A stretch of 64,000 nt of DNA from Sphingobium bisphenolivorans (GTDB lineage Bacteria > Pseudomonadota > Alphaproteobacteria > Sphingomonadales > Sphingomonadaceae), in the NCBI RefSeq assembly GCF_000412635.1, contig NZ_ASTG01000009.1, forward strand, positions 124,001-188,000. The letters run 5' to 3'. Of the stretch, positions 16,863 to 24,465 are shown in pieces. Every line of letters starts with the position of its first letter. Position 1 is the stretch's first letter. Both the position numbers and the translations under genes were made by a program. The notes below the pieces were generated by a model, which was not told where the DNA came from, searched no databases, and saw only the letters and a list, made by a program, of their open reading frames with translations.

Positions 16863-17555
16863 TCAGCGCCAGCCCTTGGCCCGCGCCTCTGCTTCCTGGC
16901 GTGCATCAGCGGGCGCGCTCGCCATCAGCGCCTCGACCGTTGCCATGACCCGGCTATCAGCCGAGGATGCCTGGCGATAGGCGCCGCTCTGCCCGCTTCC
17001 CGGAACCAGCTGCTCCACCTTCCAGCCATGCTCGCCCCGGCAGGCGACGCCCGAGGCGGCTTCGCCTTCGAAGCTGCGGCACCACCCGCCGCCTTTTCGC
17101 TGGAAGCTGAGGCCGATGCGCAGTGGAGCGCTCTCCTGAGCAGAGGCAAGCTGCGTCTCGAGCGCCGACGCAAGCGGCCCTTGCGCCACCATGACGCCAC
17201 TGCGAACGCCCACCGGCCCGACCGGATCACTCGCCAGCCGGCCGATCCCGAGGCCCAGCACAAGGCTGGCGGCAATAGCGGCGCCCGTTCCCCAACTGCG
17301 CCAGCGCGATGCACGGGGACGGAGCGGAACGACCCTCTCCTCTTCCTTGAGCAGCGCGCGCATCGACGGGGGGACAGGTTCGGCCTCGATCGGCGCATAA
17401 TGCCCGGAAAGCCGCTCGCGCAGGCGGCGGTGCATGTCGAGCCGGGCCGCCAAGGCCGCATCCTCTGCTACGGCACGGTCGACCCTTCGCCGCGTGACCT
17501 CGTCCAGTTCGCCATCGACCCAGGCGATCAGCGTTGCTTCGTCAATATCCGTCAT
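16863..17555 (-). CDS. Membrane anti-sigma factor
   Basis: This 230-residue protein begins with a short cytosolic anti-sigma domain (MTDIDEATLIAWVDGELDE). One transmembrane helix follows around residues 90-110 (GTGAAIAASLVLGLGIGRLA), then a periplasmic domain of about 120 residues with two Cys (GWCRSF and GVACRGEHGW). It should sequester the ECF sigma factor whose gene overlaps it by four bases (ATGA). The N-terminal domain lacks a clear HxxxCxxC zinc motif, so it is not a ZAS-type factor. The two periplasmic cysteines could form a disulfide. Confidence 0.85.
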   Translation of the reverse strand: MTDIDEATLIAWVDGELDEVTRRRVDRAVAEDAALAARLDMHRRLRERLSGHYAPIEAEPVPPSMRALLKEEERVVPLRPRASRWRSWGTGAAIAASLVLGLGIGRLASDPVGPVGVRSGVMVAQGPLASALETQLASAQESAPLRIGLSFQRKGGGWCRSFEGEAASGVACRGEHGWKVEQLVPGSGQSGAYRQASSADSRVMATVEALMASAPADARQEAEARAKGWR

Positions 17556-18040
17556 GCGGCTTCCCCGAGCAATTCGATCAGCGCCCCCCGCCCGCGCACC
17601 AGGCGAGAGGTCAGCGTACCCATGGGTATCGCCAAAATCTCAGCCGCTTCCTTGTAGGAGAGCCCTTCCACCAGCACGAGGGCGATGGCCTCGCGCTGTT
17701 CGTCCGGCAGAGACTGCATGGCGCGGTCGACGTCGGACAGCATGACGTGCGCCTCTACATCGCGGTCGCCGGCATGGCCGATATGCTCGCCAGCCTCTTC
17801 CGGGGCGAAGGTGCGCGCCGCACGCTGGCGAGAGCGGCCCTCGTCTATCCACAGGTTACGCATGATCCGATACATCCAGCTGTCCAGTCTCGTTCCCGGC
17901 TGCCACTGGTCGCGCGCGCGCAGCGCCTTTTCCAGTGCAGCCTGGCACAGATCATCACCATCGGCACGATCCCGCGAAAGGCTGGCCGCAAAGCGCCGCA
18001 GCCGGGGCAATAACGCCAGCAGGTCGCTCTCGAAGGACAT
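17552..18040 (-). CDS. ECF RNA polymerase sigma factor
   Basis: This 162-residue ECF sigma factor has region 2 (FAASLSRDRADGDDLCQAALEKALRAR, then LDSWMYRIMRNLWIDE) and region 4 (LPDEQREAIALVLVEGLSYKEAAEILAIPMGTLTSRLVRGR). It lacks regions 1 and 3. It is the first gene of a two-gene operon with its membrane anti-sigma partner. It diverges from a secreted S8 protease gene, and the 152-base gap probably carries its autoregulated promoter. The regulon and signal are unknown. Confidence 0.93.
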   Translation of the reverse strand: MSFESDLLALLPRLRRFAASLSRDRADGDDLCQAALEKALRARDQWQPGTRLDSWMYRIMRNLWIDEGRSRQRAARTFAPEEAGEHIGHAGDRDVEAHVMLSDVDRAMQSLPDEQREAIALVLVEGLSYKEAAEILAIPMGTLTSRLVRGRGALIELLGEAA

Positions 18041-18192
18041 TCACGCTCCATAACTGTGCCGTCGAAGGATGAAACGTTCATCTCGTGTCGTTTAATCCGT
18101 GAACGCCGACTGATATCGGAAATTTTCGGATGATGAATCATTTTGCAAGCGAAAGGACTGCTGCCCGGTCCTCTCGCGCCAAAGAGGTCGAG
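18041..18192. promoter_or_regulatory. Divergent promoter region, ECF sigma / S8 protease
   Basis: This 152-base gap separates the ECF operon (minus) from the S8 protease gene (plus). It should contain both promoters. Candidate ECF-like elements are the GAAC cores at GTTCATC and GTGAACG, but I cannot place a convincing -35/-10 pair at the right spacing on either strand. Confidence 0.4.
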
Positions 18193-19440
18193 ATGAAATT
18201 GCCACGCAAATGGATCGCCGCCGGCCTGCTGCTAACCGCTTCAGGCGTTCAGGCCCAACTTCTTCCCTCGGCGGGAGAAAGGCTGGGGCAAGTCGGCGGC
18301 GAGGTCGGCAGAGTGCTGCCGGGCCTGCTGGACGGGGTCCAGGGAGCACTCGACCGCAGTCCCCTGGAGCGCCTTTCCCCTTCCCGGCTCATCGCCGCGC
18401 GGTCGGCACGGATCAGCGACCTGCTCCGCCGGCATGGCGACATCATCGAACTGGATGACCGCCGCGAGCCGGCCAGACGGGGTCTGATCCTGCTGATCGG
18501 CGCCAAGGCGCAAAGCATCGAAGCGCTACGATCGGCAGGTTATGGCGTGGAAAACACGAATATCGAGGGGTTGGACCTACCCGTCACGCGCCTCGCCGTC
18601 CCGAAGGACCGAAGCCTTGCGAAGGCGCTGCGCCATGTCCGCTCGGTTGCGCCCGAGGCGAAGGCGAGCGCCGACAATCTTTATTTCCCGAGCGGCCATG
18701 CCGTCAGCCTCGCCGCATCGGCTCTAGCGGGTAGCAGCAGGGTCAACAGCCGCTCTGCGGGGCTTATCGATGGCGGCGTGGCCCGGCACCCCGCGCTGAA
18801 CGGACCGCTCGAGCAGCAAGGTTTCGCCAAGGGCGCGCCCCGGGCGAGCGCCCATGGAACGGCCGTCGCCTCGCTGATCGCCGGGTCAGGCACCATCCGC
18901 GGGGCCGCCCCCGGCGCGCCCTTGCTCGTGGCGGATGTTTATGGCGACGACCCCGCCGGCGGTAGCGCGTTCGCCATCGCGCGGGCATTGGGATGGCTCG
19001 CGGCACGCGGATCGAGCGTCGTGACGATCAGTCTGGTCGGGCCTGACAATCCGCTGTTGGCGGGCGCCATCCGGCTCGCGCGGGAGAAAGGTGTCACGGT
19101 GGTTGCCGCAGTCGGCAATGACGGCCCCGCCGCTCCCCCCGCCTACCCGGCTTCTTACCCCGAAGTCATTGCAGTCACCGGCGTGGATGCGCGCGGCCGC
19201 CCGCTGCCGGAGGCCGGCCGGGCGCGCCATGTCGACTTCGCCGCGCCCGGAGCGGACATGAACGCAGCCCGGATGGACGGGGGGAAGGGGCCGGTGCGCG
19301 GCACATCCTTCGCCGCCCCTCTCGTTGCAGGGCGGCTGTTCGAAGCGGGCAGCCTCAGCACGCTGCGGGCAGAGGCGAAAGCCGCGGGCCGAGCAGCAGG
19401 CAATGGCATCATCTGCGGGTCCTGCAGAAATATCGGTTAA
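18193..19440 (+). CDS. Secreted subtilisin-like (S8) serine protease
   Basis: This 415-residue protein has a signal peptide (KWIAAGLLLTASGVQAQ) and a long, proline-poor propeptide-like region to about residue 175. The S8 domain carries triad Asp193 (LIDGG), His221 (AHGTAVAS) and Ser372 (RGTSFAAP), plus AAVGNDG for the oxyanion Asn. It should act in the periplasm or outside. The ATG at 18193 is preferred to an in-frame one at 18130 because it places the signal peptide at the N-terminus and follows AAAGAGGTCGAG. The divergent ECF/anti-sigma pair suggests envelope-stress control or a proteolytic link to the anti-sigma factor, but this is inference. Confidence 0.88.
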   Translation: MKLPRKWIAAGLLLTASGVQAQLLPSAGERLGQVGGEVGRVLPGLLDGVQGALDRSPLERLSPSRLIAARSARISDLLRRHGDIIELDDRREPARRGLILLIGAKAQSIEALRSAGYGVENTNIEGLDLPVTRLAVPKDRSLAKALRHVRSVAPEAKASADNLYFPSGHAVSLAASALAGSSRVNSRSAGLIDGGVARHPALNGPLEQQGFAKGAPRASAHGTAVASLIAGSGTIRGAAPGAPLLVADVYGDDPAGGSAFAIARALGWLAARGSSVVTISLVGPDNPLLAGAIRLAREKGVTVVAAVGNDGPAAPPAYPASYPEVIAVTGVDARGRPLPEAGRARHVDFAAPGADMNAARMDGGKGPVRGTSFAAPLVAGRLFEAGSLSTLRAEAKAAGRAAGNGIICGSCRNIG

Positions 19441-19540
19441 CTCTCAGTATGTTATTAGTTTTTTTCTGTGGTCGGGGATTAAAGTCGGTTCGGCTCCCGT
19501 TGTCCCATCATCGGATCGACAACGAACAAGGAGACGATCG

Positions 19541-20221
19541 ATGAAAGTGAAGTTCATTCTTGCCGCCGCCTGTCTCGCAGCCCTGACTGCGGCTCCTGCC
19601 TCGGCCCAGTTGCTGGGCGGCGGCGGAGGCGGCGGTCTTGGCGGCGGCCTGGGCGGCGCGTTGGGCGGCGTCGGCGGTTCGCTCGGTGGCAGCCTGGGCG
19701 GCTCGGGCGGCATCGGGCTCGACCGCAGCATCGATCTTGAAAATGGCCGCGTCGGCGCGAGCGGATCGGGCCACGGACGCGCCAGCGGCGACGCGAGCGG
19801 CTCGGTCAACCGCCATGGCAAGAAGCGCAGTGGCAGTGCCGCCGGCTCGGCAGGCGGGTCGGCAAGCGGCAGCCTGACCGCTGACACGCTGGGCACCAGC
19901 GACGTGCAGAGCGCGGTCGGCGGCCTGCGGGATCAGGCGGGCAGCACTGCCGGCGCCGTTCGGGACCGCGCTGCCACCGCTGCCGGCAACGCCAGAGCAC
20001 GGGGTGAAGCAGCGGCCAGTGCCACCCGTGACCGCGCCGCCTCCGGCCTGTCCAGCGCCAAGTCGGCCGCAGGCAGTGCAGCCGGCAGCGCATCGGGCAC
20101 GCTGGGCGGAGCGGCTAACGCGGCTAACGGTGCGGCCTCCATCGATGCCGCCGGTCAGCTGTCCGGCAGCGGACAGGCTTCAGGATCGAACAACTCCTCT
20201 TCGGATCAGGCGGCACAATAA
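19541..20221 (+). CDS. Secreted Gly/Ala-rich low-complexity protein
   Basis: This 226-residue protein has a clear signal peptide (MKVKFILAAACLAALTAAPASAQ) and AAGGAG before its ATG. The mature chain has three parts: a run of Gly-Gly-x-Leu repeats (about residues 25-60), a Gly/Ser linker with one basic patch (RHGKKR), and a region rich in Ala with recurring RDRAA and AGNARARGEAAA units. The last part is charged, Cys-free and helical, and recalls LEA-like stress proteins. The end is Ser/Asn-rich. No family is recognised. It lies 100 bases behind the S8 protease, probably with its own promoter. Confidence 0.75.
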   Translation: MKVKFILAAACLAALTAAPASAQLLGGGGGGGLGGGLGGALGGVGGSLGGSLGGSGGIGLDRSIDLENGRVGASGSGHGRASGDASGSVNRHGKKRSGSAAGSAGGSASGSLTADTLGTSDVQSAVGGLRDQAGSTAGAVRDRAATAAGNARARGEAAASATRDRAASGLSSAKSAAGSAAGSASGTLGGAANAANGAASIDAAGQLSGSGQASGSNNSSSDQAAQ

Positions 20222-20228
20222 CCCCACC

Positions 20229-20319
20229 AGGAGCGGTGCCCCCCGCAACGGCTTTCAGCCATCTCACCGCTCCTCCGCCTGACCGAACAAGGCCGGCGAT
20301 CGCCATGATCGTCGGCCTT
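20229..20319 (+). terminator. Two hairpins after the Gly/Ala-rich gene
   Basis: AGGAGCGGTG (20229-20238) pairs perfectly with CACCGCTCCT (20265-20274) around a 26-base loop. Then 20289-20301 and 20307-20319 form a 13-base-pair stem (AAGGCCGGCGATC arm, one G-U pair) with a 5-base loop, followed by CCTCG. The second is a strong structure and a likely terminator, though without a long T-run. Confidence 0.6.
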
Positions 20320-20466
20320 CCTCGTCTGCGCGACTCGCATTGATTTAAGCAGGTTAGCCCGCTCCCGCTTTTGTTTATCCCCCATCTGGGGTACATGCCT
20401 GTCAGCTTCAGCGGTGCGGTACCGCTGAATCGGCCACCATCGGGATGCAGAGAACTGATCAAATCG

Positions 20467-20880
20467 ATGAGTGGAACTGAACCGGACTTTTCTTCCAAGC
20501 GCTCCCACGATCGGCAACGCCGTCTGTTGAAGGCCCGCATGGCACATCCTCGTCACGGGCTGATCGACATCCTGGTGCGTGACGTGTCGGAGCGCGGAAT
20601 GGGCGGCAAGTGCGAGGCGCCTCTGATGGTCGGCGAGAGCGTTACGCTCCACCTGCCCGACAGCCCGGCGGTGCAGGGCAAGATTGCTTGGGCCAAGGGG
20701 CAATCGTTCGGCGTTGAGCTCGAGGGTGAGATTGATCCCGAAGCGGTCAAGAGTCGGGCCGAGCGATCGTCCGAGAGCAGCTATCAGGTACCGCCGCAAT
20801 ATCAGCCGTCGAAGGACAGCAGGCGGCCCGGCTTCCGCACCCTTCAGAAGACCGTCTCGAAATGGCCGCCGCCGTCCTGA
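20467..20880 (+). CDS. PilZ domain protein
   Basis: This 137-residue protein has a small PilZ-type beta-barrel: RSHDRQRR with an R-x3-R element and DVSERGMGGKC, the D-x-S-x-x-G part of the c-di-GMP site. A strand VTLHLPDSPAVQGKIAWAKGQSFGVELEG follows. The C-terminal tail (about 45 residues) is polar and probably disordered. It may bind c-di-GMP and affect motility or envelope functions. The ATG at 20467 has no strong ribosome-binding site; an in-frame ATG at 20395 would add 24 residues. It converges with ctrA. Confidence 0.78.
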   Translation: MSGTEPDFSSKRSHDRQRRLLKARMAHPRHGLIDILVRDVSERGMGGKCEAPLMVGESVTLHLPDSPAVQGKIAWAKGQSFGVELEGEIDPEAVKSRAERSSESSYQVPPQYQPSKDSRRPGFRTLQKTVSKWPPPS

Positions 20881-20899
20881 AACGTGGCGGCAAGTAAAA

Positions 20900-20926
20900 G
20901 GGCCGGAAATCCTCTCGGACCGGCCC
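20900..20926 (-). terminator. Intrinsic terminator of ctrA
   Basis: GGGCCGG (20900-20906) and CCGGCCC (20920-20926) form a stem around a 13-base loop. Read on the minus strand, the stem is followed directly by TTTTACTT, a good intrinsic terminator for ctrA. On the plus strand it may also end the PilZ transcript. Confidence 0.7.
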
Positions 20927-20953
20927 CTCGCTGTTTATTGCGCGTCACGCGGA

Positions 20954-21661
20954 TCAGGCGACCTTCGCCGCCAGCTCCTCCGCCTCATCGGGATCGCGCA
21001 GCACATAGCCGCGGCCCCACACGGTCTCGATATAATTCTCGCCGCCGCAAGCCAGCGCCAGCTTCTTGCGCAGCTTGCAGATGAAGACGTCAATGATCTT
21101 CAGTTCCGGCTCATCCATCCCGCCATAAAGATGGTTGAGGAACATCTCCTTGGTGAGCGTCGTGCCCTTGCGCAGCGAGAGCAGCTCCAGCATCGCATAT
21201 TCCTTGCCCGTCAGATGCACCCGATTGCCATCGACCTCGACGGTCTTCGCGTCCAGGTTGACCGCCAGCTTGCCGGTGCGGATGACCGATTGCGAATGCC
21301 CCTTCGAACGGCGCACCACAGCATGGATGCGCGCGATCAGTTCTTCGCGATGGAAGGGCTTGGTGACATAATCGTCGGCGCCGAAACCGAAGGAGCGCAC
21401 CTTGCTGTCCATTTCGGCGATGCCCGACAGAATGAGCACCGGCGTTTGCACCTTGGCGGCACGCAGCTTCTTGAGCACGTCGTAGCCATGCATGTCCGGC
21501 AGGTTGAGATCCAGACAGATGATGTCGTAGTCGTAGAGCTTGCCCAGATCCAGGCCCTCTTCGCCGAGATCCGTGGTGTAGACGTTGAACCCCTCGGTCG
21601 TGAGCATCAGCTCGATCGCCCGGGCAGTCGTCGGTTCGTCTTCGATTAGCAGCACGCGCAT
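20954..21661 (-). CDS. ctrA: Cell cycle response regulator CtrA
   Basis: This 235-residue OmpR-type regulator is CtrA, the alphaproteobacterial cell-cycle and flagellum/division master regulator. The receiver has the acidic pair DE (residues 8-9), phospho-acceptor Asp51 (CLDLNLPD) and Lys in [10 protein letters not shown]. The DNA-binding winged helix includes [29 protein letters not shown] and [17 protein letters not shown], both near-identical in CtrA proteins. The start is ATG at 21661 ([10 protein letters not shown]). The promoter region upstream carries a GANTC cluster and a likely autoregulatory CtrA site. Confidence 0.96.
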   Translation of the reverse strand: MRVLLIEDEPTTARAIELMLTTEGFNVYTTDLGEEGLDLGKLYDYDIICLDLNLPDMHGYDVLKKLRAAKVQTPVLILSGIAEMDSKVRSFGFGADDYVTKPFHREELIARIHAVVRRSKGHSQSVIRTGKLAVNLDAKTVEVDGNRVHLTGKEYAMLELLSLRKGTTLTKEMFLNHLYGGMDEPELKIIDVFICKLRKKLALACGGENYIETVWGRGYVLRDPDEAEELAAKVA

Positions 21662-21750
21662 GTGTGAGCCCCTTTGCGTAGCAGGTCCGTTCACCCCCAC
21701 AGAACGGCTTCCGCACCAAATCATTAACCAAAAAACTTCTGAAGGACAAA

Positions 21751-21842
21751 GGTTAATTTTTCGATAACCCGCAGGAATCCACGAGTCGTGCGGTTTGAAT
21801 CACTTTGGCACGTTTCACGGTCGAAATGATTCAGAACGAGTC
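21751..21842 (-). promoter_or_regulatory. ctrA control region: CtrA box and five GANTC sites
   Basis: On the minus strand 21770-21751 reads TTAT-N7-TTAACC, one base off the TTAA-N7-TTAA CtrA box, so ctrA may regulate itself. Upstream in the minus sense lie five GANTC sites: 21775-21779, 21783-21787, 21797-21801, 21828-21832 and 21838-21842. GANTC is the target of the CcrM adenine methylase that times ctrA transcription in Caulobacter. A promoter regulated by methylation state is therefore expected here. Confidence 0.65.
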
Positions 21843-21868
21843 AAGGCCGATTTAATCGATATCATCAA

Positions 21869-22762
21869 TCAACAGCCGTGGTGCTGCGCGATGAAGTCAA
21901 GCAGCGCATCCACCCGCGTAGGTCTCAGCCGGGAGGGGGGCGTTACTAGATGGATGCCGAGCGGCGTCGGGCGCCAGTCGGCGAGAAACTCCTCCAGTTC
22001 GCCCGACGCGAGATCCTTCCCCACGATGAAATCTGGCAATCGGGCAACGCCGACCCCAGCACGCAGCGCGGGCAGCATCGCTTCCCCACTGTTCACGGTC
22101 AGGCGGGCGCGGACCTTGACCGCCACATTCTGCTGCCCAGGCCCTGAAAAGCGCCATACGTCGGGCGTACTGACGTTCGAATAGCACAGGCAGTCATGCC
22201 CGCTCAGGTCCGAGGGATGGGCTGGCCGGCCGCGCTCCGCCAGATAGGCAGGGGAGGCGACGACGTGCATGTTGACGTCGGCCAGACGGCGTGCCCGCAG
22301 TGAACTGTCGGGCATCTCGGCGATGCGGATGGTTGCGTCCAGCCCCATCTCGACCAGGTCGATGCGGGCGTCCGACAGGTGCAGGTCGATATCGATCAGC
22401 GGATTGAGATTGGTGAACTCGGCGATCAGGGGCGCGATGCGGAGCAGGCCGAACGTCATCGGCGCCCCTAGTCGCACGGTGCCGGAAAGCTCCGCCGTCT
22501 CGTCCCTCGCCGCTTCCTCCGCCGCCTGGCCCTCAGCCAATATCCGCGCCGCATGATCGGCAAGGCGCTTGCCGCTCTCCGTCAGGGCCAGGCGGCGGCT
22601 GGTGCGGCTGAACAGGCTGGTGTCGAGATGCTGCTCCAGCCGGCTCACCGCCTTGGAAACGGTAGCCTTGGAAACGCTCAGCGCCTTGGCGGCGTCGGTA
22701 AAGCTGCGATGCTCGACGACCGCGGCGAACATCGCCCAGGCTTCGAAATCAGGAAGTCGCAT
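21869..22762 (-). CDS. LysR family transcriptional regulator
   Basis: This 297-residue LysR-type regulator has an N-terminal winged helix (FTDAAKALSVSKATVSKAVSRLEQHLDTSLFSRTSRRLALTESG) and a periplasmic-binding-protein-like effector domain. It resembles the CrgA/AaeR group. The ATG at 22762 (MRLPDFEAWAMF) is preferred; a TTG seven codons upstream is possible. It diverges from pirin, and LysR proteins usually control the divergent neighbour, here pirin and perhaps wrbA. The effector is unknown, though quinones or reactive electrophiles would fit the targets. Confidence 0.92.
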   Translation of the reverse strand: MRLPDFEAWAMFAAVVEHRSFTDAAKALSVSKATVSKAVSRLEQHLDTSLFSRTSRRLALTESGKRLADHAARILAEGQAAEEAARDETAELSGTVRLGAPMTFGLLRIAPLIAEFTNLNPLIDIDLHLSDARIDLVEMGLDATIRIAEMPDSSLRARRLADVNMHVVASPAYLAERGRPAHPSDLSGHDCLCYSNVSTPDVWRFSGPGQQNVAVKVRARLTVNSGEAMLPALRAGVGVARLPDFIVGKDLASGELEEFLADWRPTPLGIHLVTPPSRLRPTRVDALLDFIAQHHGC

Positions 22763-22875
22763 AAGTGAAACAATCCGTTTCAATGTCGCTTGTTTAAGAA
22801 ACGATCCTGATCGCTAGATTGGCGCAATGCAAGCCGGAAGCTCCGGCAAGATGCAAGATTTGAAAGGAATGCGTC
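22763..22875. promoter_or_regulatory. LysR-pirin divergent control region
   Basis: The 113-base gap holds the inverted repeat CGATC-CT-GATCG (22802-22813), a second one GCCGGA-AGC-TCCGGC (22833-22847) and the tandem repeat GCAAGAT-GCAAGAT (22846-22859). The first is a possible LysR operator, and the second could be an RNA hairpin in the pirin leader. AAAGGAA lies six bases before the pirin ATG. Confidence 0.5.
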
Positions 22876-23595
22876 ATGAGCACGACCGTCGGCAGCCGCA
22901 TCGAGCGCCGCCCCTTCGCGTCGCTGGGCCATGCCGATCATGGCTGGCTGAACGCCCGGCATCATTTTTCCTTCGCGGACTATCATGATCCTGCCCGGAT
23001 GAACTGGGGCGCCATCCGCGTGTGGAACGACGACGAGATCGCCGCCCGCTCCGGCTTCCCGCCGCACCCGCACAGCGACATGGAGATCATCACCTATGTC
23101 CGCAAGGGCGCGATCACGCATCAGGACAGCCTTGGCAACAAGGGCCGCACCGAAGCCGGCGACGTGCAGGTAATGAGCGCCGGCACCGGTATCCGCCACG
23201 CCGAGTATAATCTGGAGGATGAGACGACCACTCTGTTCCAGATCTGGGTCATCCCCCGCGAGACAGGCGGGTCGCCAAGCTGGGGTGCCAAGCCCTTTCC
23301 CAAGGGCGATCGCTCCGGAAAGCTGGTGGTGCTGGCGAGCGGCTATGATGAGGACAGGGAAGCGCTGCGCATCCGTGCCGATGCCCGACTGCTGGGCGGC
23401 ACGATCAAAGCGGGTGAAACGGTAACCTATGACAGCGGCGAAGGTCGTCATCTCTACCTTGTCCCCGCGACGGGCCGGATAGAAATTGATGGCCAGCTGT
23501 TTGAGCAGAGGGATGGTGCTGCGATCCTGGGCGGTCGGCAGCTGACCATCACTGCGATCGAGGACAGCGAGATCGTCCTGGTCGATAGCGAATAG
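22876..23595 (+). CDS. Pirin family protein
   Basis: This 239-residue protein is a bicupin pirin of the YhaK/quercetinase-like group. The N-terminal cupin has the metal-binding cluster GFPPHPHSDMEIITYV and the later GTGIRHAEYN. The C-terminal cupin is reduced. Some relatives oxidise flavonols, others act as redox sensors, so the biochemical role stays open. A perfect 9-base-pair hairpin follows its stop. wrbA follows downstream on the same strand and the LysR gene is divergent, a grouping that suggests response to quinones or oxidative stress. Confidence 0.92.
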   Translation: MSTTVGSRIERRPFASLGHADHGWLNARHHFSFADYHDPARMNWGAIRVWNDDEIAARSGFPPHPHSDMEIITYVRKGAITHQDSLGNKGRTEAGDVQVMSAGTGIRHAEYNLEDETTTLFQIWVIPRETGGSPSWGAKPFPKGDRSGKLVVLASGYDEDREALRIRADARLLGGTIKAGETVTYDSGEGRHLYLVPATGRIEIDGQLFEQRDGAAILGGRQLTITAIEDSEIVLVDSE

Positions 23596-23624
23596 ACCCG
23601 TCCTGCTCCTCCCCTGGACGGGTC
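23595..23624 (+). terminator. Hairpin terminator after pirin
   Basis: GACCCGTCC (23595-23603) and GGACGGGTC (23616-23624) form a perfect 9-base-pair stem with a 12-base loop, followed by TTC. It starts on the stop codon of the pirin gene. It probably ends or attenuates the transcript before wrbA. Confidence 0.65.
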
Positions 23625-23627
23625 TTC

Positions 23628-23692
23628 GGCCGCCCGCGTCGAAGCGAGTTCCCCCCTGCTCGCTTCACTGCCTCCCCCCGATGCGGGCGGCC
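23628..23692. repeat. Nested inverted repeats between pirin and wrbA
   Basis: An outer perfect 10-base-pair stem (GGCCGCCCGC at 23628-23637 with 23683-23692) encloses an inner perfect 8-base-pair stem (GAAGCGAG at 23641-23648 with 23659-23666). Both are separated by C-rich single-stranded segments. The element lies 55 bases before the wrbA ATG and could act in the wrbA leader RNA. It might also be a second terminator. Confidence 0.6.
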
Positions 23693-23747
23693 AACCTCTC
23701 GCTGAAACTTATTTCGTATCAATACATTAAGCTGATTGGAGACATTC

Positions 23748-24347
23748 ATGGCGAAGGTTCTGGTTCTCTATTATTCCTCCTACGGCCACATCGAAACAAT
23801 GGCACGGGCTATAGCGGAGGGCGCTGCTTCTGCCGGCGCGCAGGTCGACATCAAGCGCGTGCCTGAAACCGCGCCGCTGGAGGTCGCGCGAAACGCCGGG
23901 TTCAAGCTGGATCAGGACGCGCCGATTGCGGCCGTGGCGGATCTCGCGGAATATGATGCGATCATCATCGGCACCGGCACGCGCTTTGGCCGCATGTCTA
24001 GCCAGATGGCCGCGTTCCTCGATCAGGCCGGCGGCCTGTGGGCACGCGGCGCGCTTAACGGCAAGGTCGGCGGCGCCTTCACCTCCACGGCGAGCCAGCA
24101 TGGCGGGCAGGAAACCACGCTCTTCTCGATCATCACCAACTTGTTGCATTTCGGCATGGTGATCGTTGGGCTGGACTATGGTTTTCAGGCGCAGATGGGC
24201 GTCGACAAGGTCCGCGGCGGAGCTCCCTATGGCGCAACGACGATCGCCGATGGCGACGGCAGCCGCCAGCCGGGGGAAGAGGAACTGGAAGGGGCACGCT
24301 ATCAGGGCCGCCGGATCGCGGAGACGGCGATCAAGCTGCATGGATAA
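23748..24347 (+). CDS. wrbA: NAD(P)H:quinone oxidoreductase WrbA
   Basis: This 199-residue flavodoxin-like FMN enzyme reduces quinones by two electrons, avoiding semiquinone radicals. It shows the phosphate loop [12 protein letters not shown], the [19 protein letters not shown] segment and [17 protein letters not shown], typical of WrbA. The end [13 protein letters not shown] is also normal. The ATG at 23748 follows GGAG. Pairing with pirin and a LysR regulator suggests a quinone-responsive group. Confidence 0.95.
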   Translation: MAKVLVLYYSSYGHIETMARAIAEGAASAGAQVDIKRVPETAPLEVARNAGFKLDQDAPIAAVADLAEYDAIIIGTGTRFGRMSSQMAAFLDQAGGLWARGALNGKVGGAFTSTASQHGGQETTLFSIITNLLHFGMVIVGLDYGFQAQMGVDKVRGGAPYGATTIADGDGSRQPGEEELEGARYQGRRIAETAIKLHG

Positions 24348-24379
24348 AGCATCGCTGCCTCGTCCCTGACGATGCAGTT

Positions 24380-24407
24380 GTTGAGCCTTGGGTCGCAAGG
24401 CATCAAC
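24380..24407. terminator. Hairpin between wrbA and the acyltransferase gene
   Basis: GTTGAGCCTT (24380-24389) pairs with AAGGC-A-TCAAC (24397-24407), with one bulged A and a 7-base loop. It lies in the gap between two convergent genes and may stop transcripts from both, though no T-run follows. Confidence 0.4.
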
Positions 24408-24465
24408 CCGCGGGAGGGGATCGACGCATCGACAGCGTCGGTCCCTTTCTGCCTTCGCACCTCGA

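Noticed and set aside
19611-19720. Gly-rich tandem DNA repeat as a CRISPR-like array
   Set aside because: The repeats are irregular GGCGG units within a coding frame, with no constant direct repeat and unique spacers.
21807-21820. TGGCAC-like sigma-54 promoter element upstream of ctrA
   Set aside because: The TGGCAC hexamer is present but the downstream GC at the required spacing is missing.
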